Source of the DNA: Bacteroidales bacterium UBA2198
GTDB lineage: Bacteria; Bacteroidota; Bacteroidia; Bacteroidales; VadinHA17
Direction: 5' to 3'
Assembly (NCBI GenBank): GCA_002328625.1
Contig: DCVC01000084.1
Coordinates: 43,849 to 63,817 of the forward strand
Length of the DNA stretch: 19,969 bases
This document shows positions 1 to 6,546 of this stretch, in pieces. How positions within the stretch are numbered: position 1 is the stretch's first letter; every line of letters starts with the position of its first letter. A program made the position numbers and the translations under genes. The notes below the pieces were generated by a model. That model saw nothing but the letters and a program-made list of their open reading frames with translations. It was not told the DNA's origin and ran no database searches.

Positions 1-69
1 GGAGGCGCTATGCTTGAATATATGGAAGGTAAAAAACTGCCGGGAATAGTTGCTGTCCGGGGCGAGTAA
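1..69 (+). CDS. pgk: Phosphoglycerate kinase, C-terminal end only (partial)
   Basis: Only the last 22 codons are inside the window; the gene begins upstream. The translated tail reads GGAMLEYMEGKKLPGIVAVR and ends at a TAA. This matches the end of phosphoglycerate kinases, where a glycine-rich GGGAS-LE segment, part of the nucleotide-binding C-terminal domain, is followed by LEGK-LPG and a short tail. The enzyme makes ATP from 1,3-bisphosphoglycerate in cytoplasmic glycolysis. The assignment rests on this short but distinctive motif; the variant GGAM in place of the usual GGAS is a small oddity. The lipoprotein gene follows after about 20 bases on the same strand, so co-transcription is possible. 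Confidence 0.75.
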   Translation, partial: GGAMLEYMEGKKLPGIVAVRGE

Positions 70-89
70 GCATCTCTCTGTTAATGGGA

Positions 90-608
90 ATGAAAAACAT
101 TATTTTAATATTATTTGCAATACTCACGATGCAGGTTTCCTGCAAAAAGGATAAAAATCCGCCTACATCAGGAATTGCTACGATTAATAATACCAGAGAA
201 TTTAGCACTACTTACTATGTATATGGTTTTCTATTTCGCGAAGCAAAGCTTGTTTCAACCCTTGAAAAACCACCTCCTGATATAACCGTTGACACTGATG
301 GGACTGATTTGCTGTTTCAGGCAAATAATCTGAAGGATTCGTTTTATAAGTTTGGAGAATATAATGATGGCACATCTGCCAAAACAGCATTTGATAATCT
401 GACAACAGCAAATGTGACCCAGTGGGATGGTCTGGCCTATCCGATAAGACCTCATCAGGTCTGGATTTACAGGTCCGGAACGGAACATTATGCAAAGATC
501 AGGATTATATCAATTATCGCCGAGGTTCGATCCGGTAACAATTATGCGGAATGCACTTTTGAGTGGGTCTATCAGCCTGACGGAACACCAACTTTCCCTG
601 GTAAATGA
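90..608 (+). CDS. Small predicted lipoprotein, function unknown
   Basis: The product is 172 residues from the ATG at 90; an in-frame ATG two codons earlier (84) is equally possible, and 90 was chosen because it puts a lysine directly before the hydrophobic stretch. Residues 4-14 are hydrophobic and are followed by QVSC, a lipobox with the lipidated Cys at 18, then KKDK, so a lipid-anchored envelope protein is expected. The mature part has no repeats, membrane segments or cysteine pairs that I recognise. It contains several Tyr/Trp-rich beta-like stretches, such as the one ending in TFEWVYQPDG, suggesting a small beta-sandwich. The last base pairs overlap the next gene in an ATGA, which points to translational coupling with the LuxE-family gene. 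Coding status is well supported; function is not known. Confidence 0.8.
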   Translation: MKNIILILFAILTMQVSCKKDKNPPTSGIATINNTREFSTTYYVYGFLFREAKLVSTLEKPPPDITVDTDGTDLLFQANNLKDSFYKFGEYNDGTSAKTAFDNLTTANVTQWDGLAYPIRPHQVWIYRSGTEHYAKIRIISIIAEVRSGNNYAECTFEWVYQPDGTPTFPGK

Positions 609-1594
609 GAATTGATTTACCTGAAAGGATATTCAGGATAACGGATAGTTCAGGTTTCAGAAATCTGGCACTGGAGGTTTATCGTTATCAGATTGAAAAT
701 AATACAGTCTATAAGGAATTTGTAATAAATCTCGGCAGAAAGAGGAAACCGCCGCAGTGTGTTTCAGAAATCCCGTTTCTTCCTGCAGAATTCTTCAGGA
801 ATCATAAGGTTATTTCAGAAGGTTTAACAAGTGAGGCGGTATTTGAAAGCAGCGGAACAGCAGGAATGTCGCCAAGCTGCCATTGGGTCCACTCCTTAAG
901 TATTTACGAAACTTCTTTTTTAAGCACCTTCAGACTTTTTTACGGTGAACCCTCCGGTTTTATGATTGCTGCCATTCTGCCCTCTTATACCGACAGAAGT
1001 AATTCATCACTGGTTTATATGATGGAAACCCTGGTAAACAAAAGTATGAATCCCTTAAGCGGATTTTATGAAGATGATATCGGTATGTTGCTTGGTAACA
1101 TCAACAAAGCGAAAGAAAAAGGGATCAGGATAATCCTGATAGGAGTCAGCTTTGCCCTTCTCGACCTCGCCGAAAAATACTTTCCCGACCTTTCCGGAAC
1201 AATAATTATGGAAACCGGCGGAATGAAAGGAAAAAGGAATGAGATAACAAGGGAGGAACTCCATGCGATATTGAGGAAGAAATTCAAAGTATCTGTAATT
1301 CATTCTGAATATGGAATGACCGAGCTCCTGAGTCAGGCATATTCAAAAGGAGAAGGGATCTTTCATTCCCCCCCGTGGATGAAAATCCTTATCAGAGATC
1401 CGCAGGATCCGCTTTCTATTATATCAGATCCGGGCAGGACTGGGGGCATCAATGTTATTGATCTTGCAAATATTTATTCGTGCCCGTTTATTGCAACAGA
1501 CGATCTGGGCAGACTTTATGAAGACGGAGGGTTTGAGGTGCTTGGAAGGTTCGATAACAGCGACATACGAGGATGTAATCTGTTAGTTGATTGA
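605..1594 (+). CDS. LuxE/PaaK-family acyl-protein synthetase-like protein
   Basis: This 329-residue protein has the layout of the LuxE family, which is related to adenylate-forming enzymes and in luminous bacteria activates a fatty acid as acyl-AMP and passes it to a cysteine. Visible motifs are SSGTAG at 82-87 (the nucleotide-binding loop), EYGMTELLSQ at 235-244 (like the YGxTE adenylation motif), TDDLG near 297 and GRFDNSDIRG near 316, close to the C-terminus. The large C-terminal lid of PaaK or acyl-CoA ligases is absent, as in LuxE. No LuxC reductase or LuxD thioesterase is nearby, so a bioluminescence role is not implied. Its start overlaps the stop of the lipoprotein gene by four bases. 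The acyl acceptor is unknown; a protein or carrier thiol is a guess from the family. Confidence 0.8.
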   Translation: MRIDLPERIFRITDSSGFRNLALEVYRYQIENNTVYKEFVINLGRKRKPPQCVSEIPFLPAEFFRNHKVISEGLTSEAVFESSGTAGMSPSCHWVHSLSIYETSFLSTFRLFYGEPSGFMIAAILPSYTDRSNSSLVYMMETLVNKSMNPLSGFYEDDIGMLLGNINKAKEKGIRIILIGVSFALLDLAEKYFPDLSGTIIMETGGMKGKRNEITREELHAILRKKFKVSVIHSEYGMTELLSQAYSKGEGIFHSPPWMKILIRDPQDPLSIISDPGRTGGINVIDLANIYSCPFIATDDLGRLYEDGGFEVLGRFDNSDIRGCNLLVD

Positions 1595-1607
1595 TAAACG
1601 GGTGTTT

Positions 1608-1661
1608 AAGTCGTATAAGTTGTGCAGGTCATGCAAGTTGTACAGGTTGGACCTGCAAGAC
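1608..1661. repeat. Degenerate 9-bp tandem array, six units
   Basis: Six consecutive 9-base units fill the space between two convergent genes. Clear copies are AAGTTGTGC (1617-1625) and AAGTTGTAC (1635-1643), alternating with AGGTCATGC and AGGTTGGAC. The closest pair repeats with an 18-base period. Function is unknown. It resembles the 7- and 8-bp arrays elsewhere in this window in size and degeneracy. Confidence 0.6.
1623..1657. terminator. Possible hairpin between convergent genes
   Basis: TGCAGGTC at 1623-1630 is perfectly complementary to GACCTGCA at 1650-1657, with a 19-base loop that itself contains CAGGT and ACCTG. It sits between the LuxE-family gene and the peptidase gene, which converge, so a two-way terminator is possible. 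There is no T-tract on either strand, which lowers confidence, and the inverted repeat may simply be a by-product of the 9-bp array. Confidence 0.3.
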
Positions 1662-2870
1662 CTACGATATGCCAAGTTTGATTTTGACAGACGGTGGTAT
1701 AGCGTTTTTATGAACCATAATAAAGATCGTTTTAGCACGGACATAACTTTCTGACATATTGAGGTATCCGCCAAATTTGTTTCTTTCGGTTCCCCATGAA
1801 TTTTTGGTCTTATAATATTTTGTTCCGTTCTGGTCCTTTACAATTCCTGTAACATGCATGAGGTGATCGTCGGTAGTTGTAAAGGATTCATAGCCGGTTT
1901 GTCGCAATTCCTGGGTAATCTTTATTTCGGGACCTGGTTTGGGAACGTCTGGGGAACTTTGCTGTGGGATGACTGGCCTTTCAAATCTTGCCCTGTCGGT
2001 TGTTGAAGCATCGAGAATTTTTGAAATATCGGGTATTACTGCAACTCCGTTTGTATGGGAGAATCCTCTTTCGCTGACGTCTCCATCCCAGTTAACCGTA
2101 TAACCATTTGTAAGAGAATAGTCCATTATCTCTATCAGTTCATCAAGAGGAACATTATAAAAACGAGCCATCGTCCAGTTGTCAGGGACTTCCAGTATCC
2201 CCTGTGAATAAAAAGGAAAATGAGTGAATGAAGTTATTTCAACATAATCAGAAGGGTTAATTCCAAGGCTGGAAGCGAATGATATGGGTGTGTATGTTAT
2301 TCCCTTGTATGTAAAGTACTCAGGAAAATTACCAAGATAAATATCAAGAATTGCGGTTATTATTTTATGATACTGATCACTTTCATTTTTCCTCTGAACA
2401 GGAACAGCAGCTACAGCATCAATGAAGTCCTGAAGCTCTCGGTGATTATGTAATGCCGATCCGTAATTGAGTCCGGTATATATTTCTTCAGGAACAATGC
2501 CTTCCTCTGAGAATATACGCATAAAGTCGTGGGAAAGGCTCCCCGGGCCGAGGTTACCTTTTCCCAGCCTGAGATAGTTATCTTTTAATCTGTCGATATA
2601 GTTTTTTCTGACTATGAACATTTCTGACAAATCATATTCTTCCTTTCCCATTCTGAGCAATTCCGACTCAATAAATGAAGTTGTGGCGAAACACCAGCAG
2701 GTCCCGGTACTGGCCTGATTCTTAACGGGTGTGGCCTTAAGGTCTGTTAATGATGTGAATATGTAACCTTCTTCAGCCTGTGAAGTGCCTGATGATGCAT
2801 TTTTCCTCTGGGCAAATACATTTATAAAAAAAAATGTAACTGTTAGCAGGATTAATAGCCTGATTCGCAT
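1662..2870 (-). CDS. Exported C1-family cysteine peptidase, bleomycin hydrolase/aminopeptidase C-like
   Basis: This 402-residue protein begins with a signal peptide (hydrophobic 5-18, likely cut after the VFA at 18-20), so it is expected to leave the cytoplasm. The papain-type catalytic set is complete: the oxyanion Gln52 six residues before Cys58 in TGTCWCFA, His336 in DHLMHVTG, and Asn357 in KNSWG. The wording of these motifs and the long segment between Cys and His match the C1B group (bleomycin hydrolase, PepC), which are usually about 450 residues and cytoplasmic; this one is shorter and secreted. A Pro-rich stretch lies at 299-313. It is the last gene of a minus-strand run with yraN, a response regulator and a histidine kinase; the gap to yraN is 49 bases. 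A peptidase trimming peptides in the envelope is an inference. Confidence 0.85.
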   Translation of the reverse strand: MRIRLLILLTVTFFFINVFAQRKNASSGTSQAEEGYIFTSLTDLKATPVKNQASTGTCWCFATTSFIESELLRMGKEEYDLSEMFIVRKNYIDRLKDNYLRLGKGNLGPGSLSHDFMRIFSEEGIVPEEIYTGLNYGSALHNHRELQDFIDAVAAVPVQRKNESDQYHKIITAILDIYLGNFPEYFTYKGITYTPISFASSLGINPSDYVEITSFTHFPFYSQGILEVPDNWTMARFYNVPLDELIEIMDYSLTNGYTVNWDGDVSERGFSHTNGVAVIPDISKILDASTTDRARFERPVIPQQSSPDVPKPGPEIKITQELRQTGYESFTTTDDHLMHVTGIVKDQNGTKYYKTKNSWGTERNKFGGYLNMSESYVRAKTIFIMVHKNAIPPSVKIKLGIS

Positions 2871-2919
2871 AATTCTATTTTTGTTTGGTTAATTGTCAAT
2901 CGCTAAAAGTGCAAAAAAA

Positions 2920-3285
2920 TTATCTCAGGGTTGGGTAGAAAGCATTTTCAATATGATCAATCTCCCATGACATGCCTTTATATATAATGGTGATCACATC
3001 GAACCGGCTCTCCTTTGCAATATCATATTTTTGCAAATAACTGTCTGCCGTATAGATTATTAATCTCTGTTTCTCGGATGTTACCGCACTGGCAGGAGGC
3101 ATCCAGAAATCTTCATTTCTTGTTTTGACCTCAATAAAAACAATAAAATCATCGTTTTCAGCCACAATATCCAACTCGCGCCTTCCTGATTTCCAGTTTT
3201 GGTGGCGTATTTTGTATCCCTTGTTCCGGAGATAATCGGCCGCAATTCCTTCTCCTTTCTTTCCCAGGTTATGTGATTCGCTCAT
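2920..3285 (-). CDS. yraN: YraN family (UPF0102) nuclease-fold protein
   Basis: At 121 residues this matches the normal length of the YraN family. The family signature is present: LGKKGEGIAADYLRNKGY at 8-24, then RRELDIVAE with Glu37 and Asp39, and FIEVKTR with Glu52 and Lys54. These acidic and lysine residues correspond to the PD-(D/E)XK-type nuclease core of the fold. The biological substrate of YraN proteins is not firmly established. It lies 26 bases downstream of the response regulator and 49 bases upstream of the exported peptidase on the same strand, so it is probably co-transcribed, although no functional link to either is obvious. Confidence 0.88.
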   Translation of the reverse strand: MSESHNLGKKGEGIAADYLRNKGYKIRHQNWKSGRRELDIVAENDDFIVFIEVKTRNEDFWMPPASAVTSEKQRLIIYTADSYLQKYDIAKESRFDVITIIYKGMSWEIDHIENAFYPTLR

Positions 3286-3311
3286 AGAGGAATGACCGTT
3301 TTAAAATCTTT

Positions 3312-3953
3312 CTATACTTCAATAAGCTTATTTCTGATTGCAAAAAGGATAAGACTGGCTGTATTCTTTGAGTTTGTTTTCCCAAGAAGGTTGGCCCTGT
3401 GCTTATCGACAGTCCTTTTGCTGATAAAGAGTGTTTCGGCAATCTCCTGGTTGGAAAGTCCCTCACATATCTTCATAAGAATTTCTTTTTCTCTTCTCGA
3501 CAGATTAGCTGATTTGCCCTCGGTTTCCCTGTGTTTAATCTTCTGTATTACATGGTATAAAAGCTCCTGAGAGAAGTAGCTTCCTCCTTTTTTCACGGTC
3601 AGAATAGCTTCCTTAACTTCATTAATATCTGAATCTTTCAGCAGGAAACCTTTTGCTCCGGCATCAACCATTTTATAATAATATTCTTCTTCCCCATACA
3701 TTGAAAGTGCTATTATCTGGAGATCAGGAAATAATTTAAGCCCCTTCCTTGTTGCTTCAATGCCATCCATTTCAGGCATATTAATATCCATCAGTGCAAT
3801 ATCCGCTTTAGTATTCATCAGGATCTTCAGAAACTCATCTCCGTTCGATGCTTCGCCTGCAATCTCAAACTCAGGAAAGGCACTGAGCAGTATTTTTAAA
3901 CCATTTCTGAAGAGCTGGTGGTCATCTGCTATTATAATCCTTATTTTTTCCAT
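3312..3953 (-). CDS. NarL/LuxR-type response regulator
   Basis: The 213-residue product has a receiver domain (about 1-120) and a C-terminal LuxR-type helix-turn-helix (about 148-208). In the receiver the acidic pair Asp10-Asp11, the phosphoacceptor Asp56 in LMDINMPEMDG, Ser84 and Lys106 are all in place, so it should be phosphorylatable. The output domain shows LSRREKEIL, the helix pair SNQEIAETLFISKRTVDKH, and a final basic helix, typical of NarL-family DNA binding. The cognate kinase gene ends 23 bases upstream on the same strand, making a standard two-component pair. Target genes cannot be read from the sequence; nearby candidates are the yraN and peptidase genes downstream or the divergent waaA. 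Confidence 0.95.
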   Translation of the reverse strand: MEKIRIIIADDHQLFRNGLKILLSAFPEFEIAGEASNGDEFLKILMNTKADIALMDINMPEMDGIEATRKGLKLFPDLQIIALSMYGEEEYYYKMVDAGAKGFLLKDSDINEVKEAILTVKKGGSYFSQELLYHVIQKIKHRETEGKSANLSRREKEILMKICEGLSNQEIAETLFISKRTVDKHRANLLGKTNSKNTASLILFAIRNKLIEV

Positions 3954-3976
3954 TTCTCCTGGTTTTATTTAGCCGG

Positions 3977-4924
3977 TTAGTCAATAACCCTGATAAGAGC
4001 ACTGGTGCCTTTGCCGGGTGTGCTTTCAAGAATAAATACTCCTTCAATTGACCTGACCCGGGTCTCGATATTTGAAAGCCCCATGCCTTTGCTTTCCTCC
4101 CTTCCAAGAATAGAGGTGTCAAAGCCACGCCCGTTATCACTGAATTGCAAGGTAATAAATTTTTCATGTTTATTAAGCTCAATCTCAATTTTTGAGGCTC
4201 CCGAATGACTTATGGAATTGGCTATAAGTTCACAGGCAGCCCTGTAAAAAACAACCTCCTTGTCATTATCAAGACGCTGATTCTCCATATTTGTTTTAAA
4301 ATCAATCTCGATTGCCTTTGTCTGGTTTATTTTAGTTGTGAATGCACCTAGCGCGCTGGAAAGCCCAAAGTTCAACAATACATGAGGACTGAGATTATTC
4401 GAAATATCCTTTATTGCATTTAATGATTCGTTTATAAGATAGCTTGTGTTATTCAGAATCACCATGCCTGATGGATCCTTGATCCTTTCAGTGAGGGCAG
4501 ACAGCGACATTTTTACTGTTGAAAGGAGCGGCCCCAGGCCGTCATGAAGATCTTTAGCAAACCTTTTCTTCTCATTTTCTTCAGTATTTATTATCGCATT
4601 CAATACTCTCCTTTCTGTACGGTTACGGTCAATCTCGGCTTTCTTGAGAGAGTAAAACAATTCGCGTATCAGAATCACCCCTACAATTATCATGAACGAT
4701 ATAAGCACTCCCATCCATTCATCTATCATCTGCCATGTATATGAAGGAGTACCTCTGAAGAATTCAAACAGCTGAATAATTTTTCGTACAGCCATAAAAA
4801 CAAAAGAGAGTGAAAGGAGTATCCACGAAAGTCTGTATTTTGTTAGTTTCATGAATCTCAGGGCGATTGCCGCAGCAATGATTTGAAGTACTATTGAGAT
4901 TATAAGGGCAATCAGACGAACCAT
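3977..4924 (-). CDS. Membrane sensor histidine kinase, HisKA_3 type
   Basis: The 315-residue protein begins with three hydrophobic helices (about 3-24, 33-48 and 68-88), followed by a charged linker likely to form a coiled coil (90-118). The dimerisation/phosphoacceptor segment EKKRFAKDLHDGLG carries His127, the hallmark of the HisKA_3 kinases that pair with NarL-type regulators. The ATPase domain shows the N box ELIANSISHS with Asn236, the G1 motif DNGRGFD at 263-269 and the G2 motif GMGLSNI at 280-286. There is no large extracytoplasmic domain, so the stimulus is probably sensed in or near the membrane, as in DesK-like kinases; that is an inference. It is the first gene of the minus-strand run, with a promoter-like box just upstream. 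Confidence 0.94.
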   Translation of the reverse strand: MVRLIALIISIVLQIIAAAIALRFMKLTKYRLSWILLSLSFVFMAVRKIIQLFEFFRGTPSYTWQMIDEWMGVLISFMIIVGVILIRELFYSLKKAEIDRNRTERRVLNAIINTEENEKKRFAKDLHDGLGPLLSTVKMSLSALTERIKDPSGMVILNNTSYLINESLNAIKDISNNLSPHVLLNFGLSSALGAFTTKINQTKAIEIDFKTNMENQRLDNDKEVVFYRAACELIANSISHSGASKIEIELNKHEKFITLQFSDNGRGFDTSILGREESKGMGLSNIETRVRSIEGVFILESTPGKGTSALIRVID

Positions 4925-4945
4925 CTGCTAAACAGATATTTTATG

Positions 4946-4953
4946 CAAAAATA
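4946..4953 (-). promoter_or_regulatory. Candidate -7 box for the histidine kinase operon
   Basis: On the minus strand this reads TATTTTTG, an exact match to the Bacteroidota -7 consensus TAnnTTTG, followed by CAT as in the box upstream of kbl. It lies 22 bases before the start codon, giving a short leader. No good TTG is visible at the -33 position. Confidence 0.5.
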
Positions 4954-4994
4954 GAAGTAAATTTATCTTTAACGCAGACTCTTCAGAATAAAAT

Positions 4995-5034
4995 TATTGC
5001 TCAAGGCTCAAAGGCATTAAGGCTTAAGGGTTCA
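4995..5034. repeat. Degenerate 8-bp tandem array, five units
   Basis: Five 8-base units run here; the clearest are AAGGCTCA (5003-5010), AAGGCATT (5011-5018) and AAGGCTTA (5019-5026). The array lies between the divergent kinase operon and waaA, just upstream of a second, different 8-bp array. Confidence 0.55.
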
Positions 5035-5056
5035 AATCAATACATATTTGCATTAT

Positions 5057-5104
5057 TATTAACCGTTGCGCCGTTGTACCTTTACACCATTGTACCTTTA
5101 TACC
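5057..5104. repeat. Degenerate 8-bp tandem array upstream of waaA, six units
   Basis: Six 8-base units ending in CC lie in a row, for example GTTGTACC (5073-5080), ATTGTACC (5089-5096) and TTTATACC (5097-5104). Junctions between units make the octamer TACCTTTA three times (5077, 5093, 5101), one base away from the promoter box TACCTTTG that follows at 5114. The array continues partly into the promoter region. Confidence 0.6.
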
Positions 5105-5121
5105 TTTATTTAATACCTTTG
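5090..5121 (+). promoter_or_regulatory. Candidate waaA promoter (-33 TTG, -7 TACCTTTG)
   Basis: TACCTTTG at 5114-5121 is an exact TAnnTTTG -7 box. A TTG at 5090-5092 lies 21 bases before it, an accepted -33 spacing for the Bacteroidota primary sigma factor. The waaA start codon follows 19 bases after the box. The -33 part falls inside the 8-bp repeat array. Confidence 0.6.
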
Positions 5122-5139
5122 CAAACTCAAAATCTGATC

Positions 5140-6390
5140 ATGAGAATATTATACAATTTTGTAATCCTTGTATTGGCCTCTCTCGCAAGGATTTTGTCCG
5201 TTTTTAACCATAAAGCAAGACTTTGGGTTGAAGGAAGAAAGAACTGGCCTGAACTTGTAAAACAAAAGATCAATTCATCGGAGAAGTATATCTGGATGCA
5301 TTGTGCTTCACTTGGGGAATTTGAGCAGGGGCGACCGGTTATTGAGGAGATTAAAACAGTGATGCCGCAATACAGGATAGTTCTTACTTTTTTCTCTCCT
5401 TCAGGTTATGAAATAAGAAAAAATTATCCCGGGGCTGATTGCATTTGTTACCTTCCTGCAGATACACCTTCCAATGCTTTGAAATTTATTGATATAATCA
5501 ATCCCTCTTTTGTGATTTTTGTTAAGTATGAATTCTGGAACAATTATATATCAATACTTTATGAGAAGAAGACCCCGATATTTTTAATATCAGGAATATT
5601 CCGGCCAGAACAGCATTTCTTCAAATGGTACGGATCTTTTTTCAGAAAAATGCTTAAGAAACTTGATCATATTTTTGTACAGGATAAGGAATCGCTTACA
5701 TTACTGCATGATATTGGGATCACAGAAGTTACTCTTACGGGCGACACAAGGTTTGACAGGGTAATGCAGATAGCTTCAACTGCCGGTGAGATTCCTCAGC
5801 TTGAAAAATTCAGAGGTAATGAGAAACTTTTTCTGGCAGGAAGCAGCTGGGCTCCTGATGAAGAAATTTTGGCAAAATATATTAACATGCATTCCGAAAG
5901 AATGAAATGGGTTTTTGCGCCGCATGAAATTGAGAAATCAAATATCGAACGACTTGAAAGACTCCTGACAGTCAGTTTTGTCAGATACTCTCAGTTCGCT
6001 GATACATCGGCCGGTGCAAGGGTTTTAATAATTGACAATATAGGTATGCTTTCGATGGCTTACAGATATGCATATATAGCGGCTATCGGTGGCGGATTCG
6101 GTAAAGGGATTCATAATATTCTTGAAGCTGCATGCTGGGGTATTCCGGTATTATTTGGCCCAAATCACAAAAAATTCCGGGAAGCAATCGACATGAAAAA
6201 TGTAGGTGGTGCAAAGAGTTTTTCGACATACAAAGAATTCCGGGATATAATGGATGAATTGCTCATTGATAAACTGAGCTATAGCAAATCAGCCGAAGCA
6301 GCACGAAGTTACGTAAAAGAAAATACTGGTGCAACAGAGACAATTATTCAAAAAATCAAGGTAAAAGATATTAACAATTCCTGCTCATAA
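5140..6390 (+). CDS. waaA: 3-deoxy-D-manno-octulosonic acid (Kdo) transferase
   Basis: This 416-residue enzyme adds Kdo from CMP-Kdo to the lipid A precursor at the inner membrane, starting the lipopolysaccharide inner core. The N-terminal helix (about 3-21) is the usual membrane anchor. Catalytic Glu60 sits in the family motif CASLGEFEQGRPV, and the C-terminal Rossmann half has GGGFGKGIHNILEAACWG, which contacts the CMP-sugar. The start at the ATG 5140 is preferred. An open frame extends upstream to a TTG at 5074, but those 22 codons come from the tandem repeats and promoter box and have no counterpart in the family. The gene stands alone, with its own promoter and a terminator running through the stop codon. 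Confidence 0.93.
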   Translation: MRILYNFVILVLASLARILSVFNHKARLWVEGRKNWPELVKQKINSSEKYIWMHCASLGEFEQGRPVIEEIKTVMPQYRIVLTFFSPSGYEIRKNYPGADCICYLPADTPSNALKFIDIINPSFVIFVKYEFWNNYISILYEKKTPIFLISGIFRPEQHFFKWYGSFFRKMLKKLDHIFVQDKESLTLLHDIGITEVTLTGDTRFDRVMQIASTAGEIPQLEKFRGNEKLFLAGSSWAPDEEILAKYINMHSERMKWVFAPHEIEKSNIERLERLLTVSFVRYSQFADTSAGARVLIIDNIGMLSMAYRYAYIAAIGGGFGKGIHNILEAACWGIPVLFGPNHKKFREAIDMKNVGGAKSFSTYKEFRDIMDELLIDKLSYSKSAEAARSYVKENTGATETIIQKIKVKDINNSCS

Positions 6391-6412
6391 CTTGTTAATA
6401 TCTTGTCTTTTT
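6365..6412 (+). terminator. Intrinsic terminator of waaA overlapping its stop codon
   Basis: AAGATATTAACAA at 6365-6377 pairs perfectly with TTGTTAATATCTT at 6392-6404 (13 bp, 14-base loop) and is followed by GTCTTTTT. The left arm encodes the last residues of WaaA and the stop codon lies in the loop. Confidence 0.7.
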
Positions 6413-6525
6413 GAAATTATACCGATCGTTCAAAGAGATGTAAATTGTCCGGTCGGGCTTGCATACGGTCTAATCTCGGAATATTCAATAAATCAAATAA
6501 TTATAAATAGTATTAATACATAATT

Positions 6526-6546
6526 CTAATCCTTAATCCTAATCTT
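6526..6546. repeat. Short 7-bp repeat directly before the receptor start codon
   Basis: Three 7-base units, CTAATCC, TTAATCC and TAATCTT, run right up to the ATG at 6547. The rest of the 156-base gap is AT-rich with no convincing TAnnTTTG box. The array is short and could be chance, but it resembles the other arrays in this window. Confidence 0.4.

Noticed and set aside
605..1594. Part of a bioluminescence (lux) operon
   Set aside because: No luciferase, reductase or thioesterase genes are near; the family is widespread outside luminous bacteria.
5027..5038. tRNA T-loop-like sequence GGGTTCAAATC
   Set aside because: No acceptor stem, D-arm or anticodon arm can be drawn around it; it belongs to the 8-bp repeat array.
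5074..5139. Upstream extension of waaA from a TTG start, adding 22 residues
   Set aside because: The added residues are translated from the 8-bp repeats and the promoter box, and WaaA proteins begin with the membrane helix that starts at the ATG 5140.
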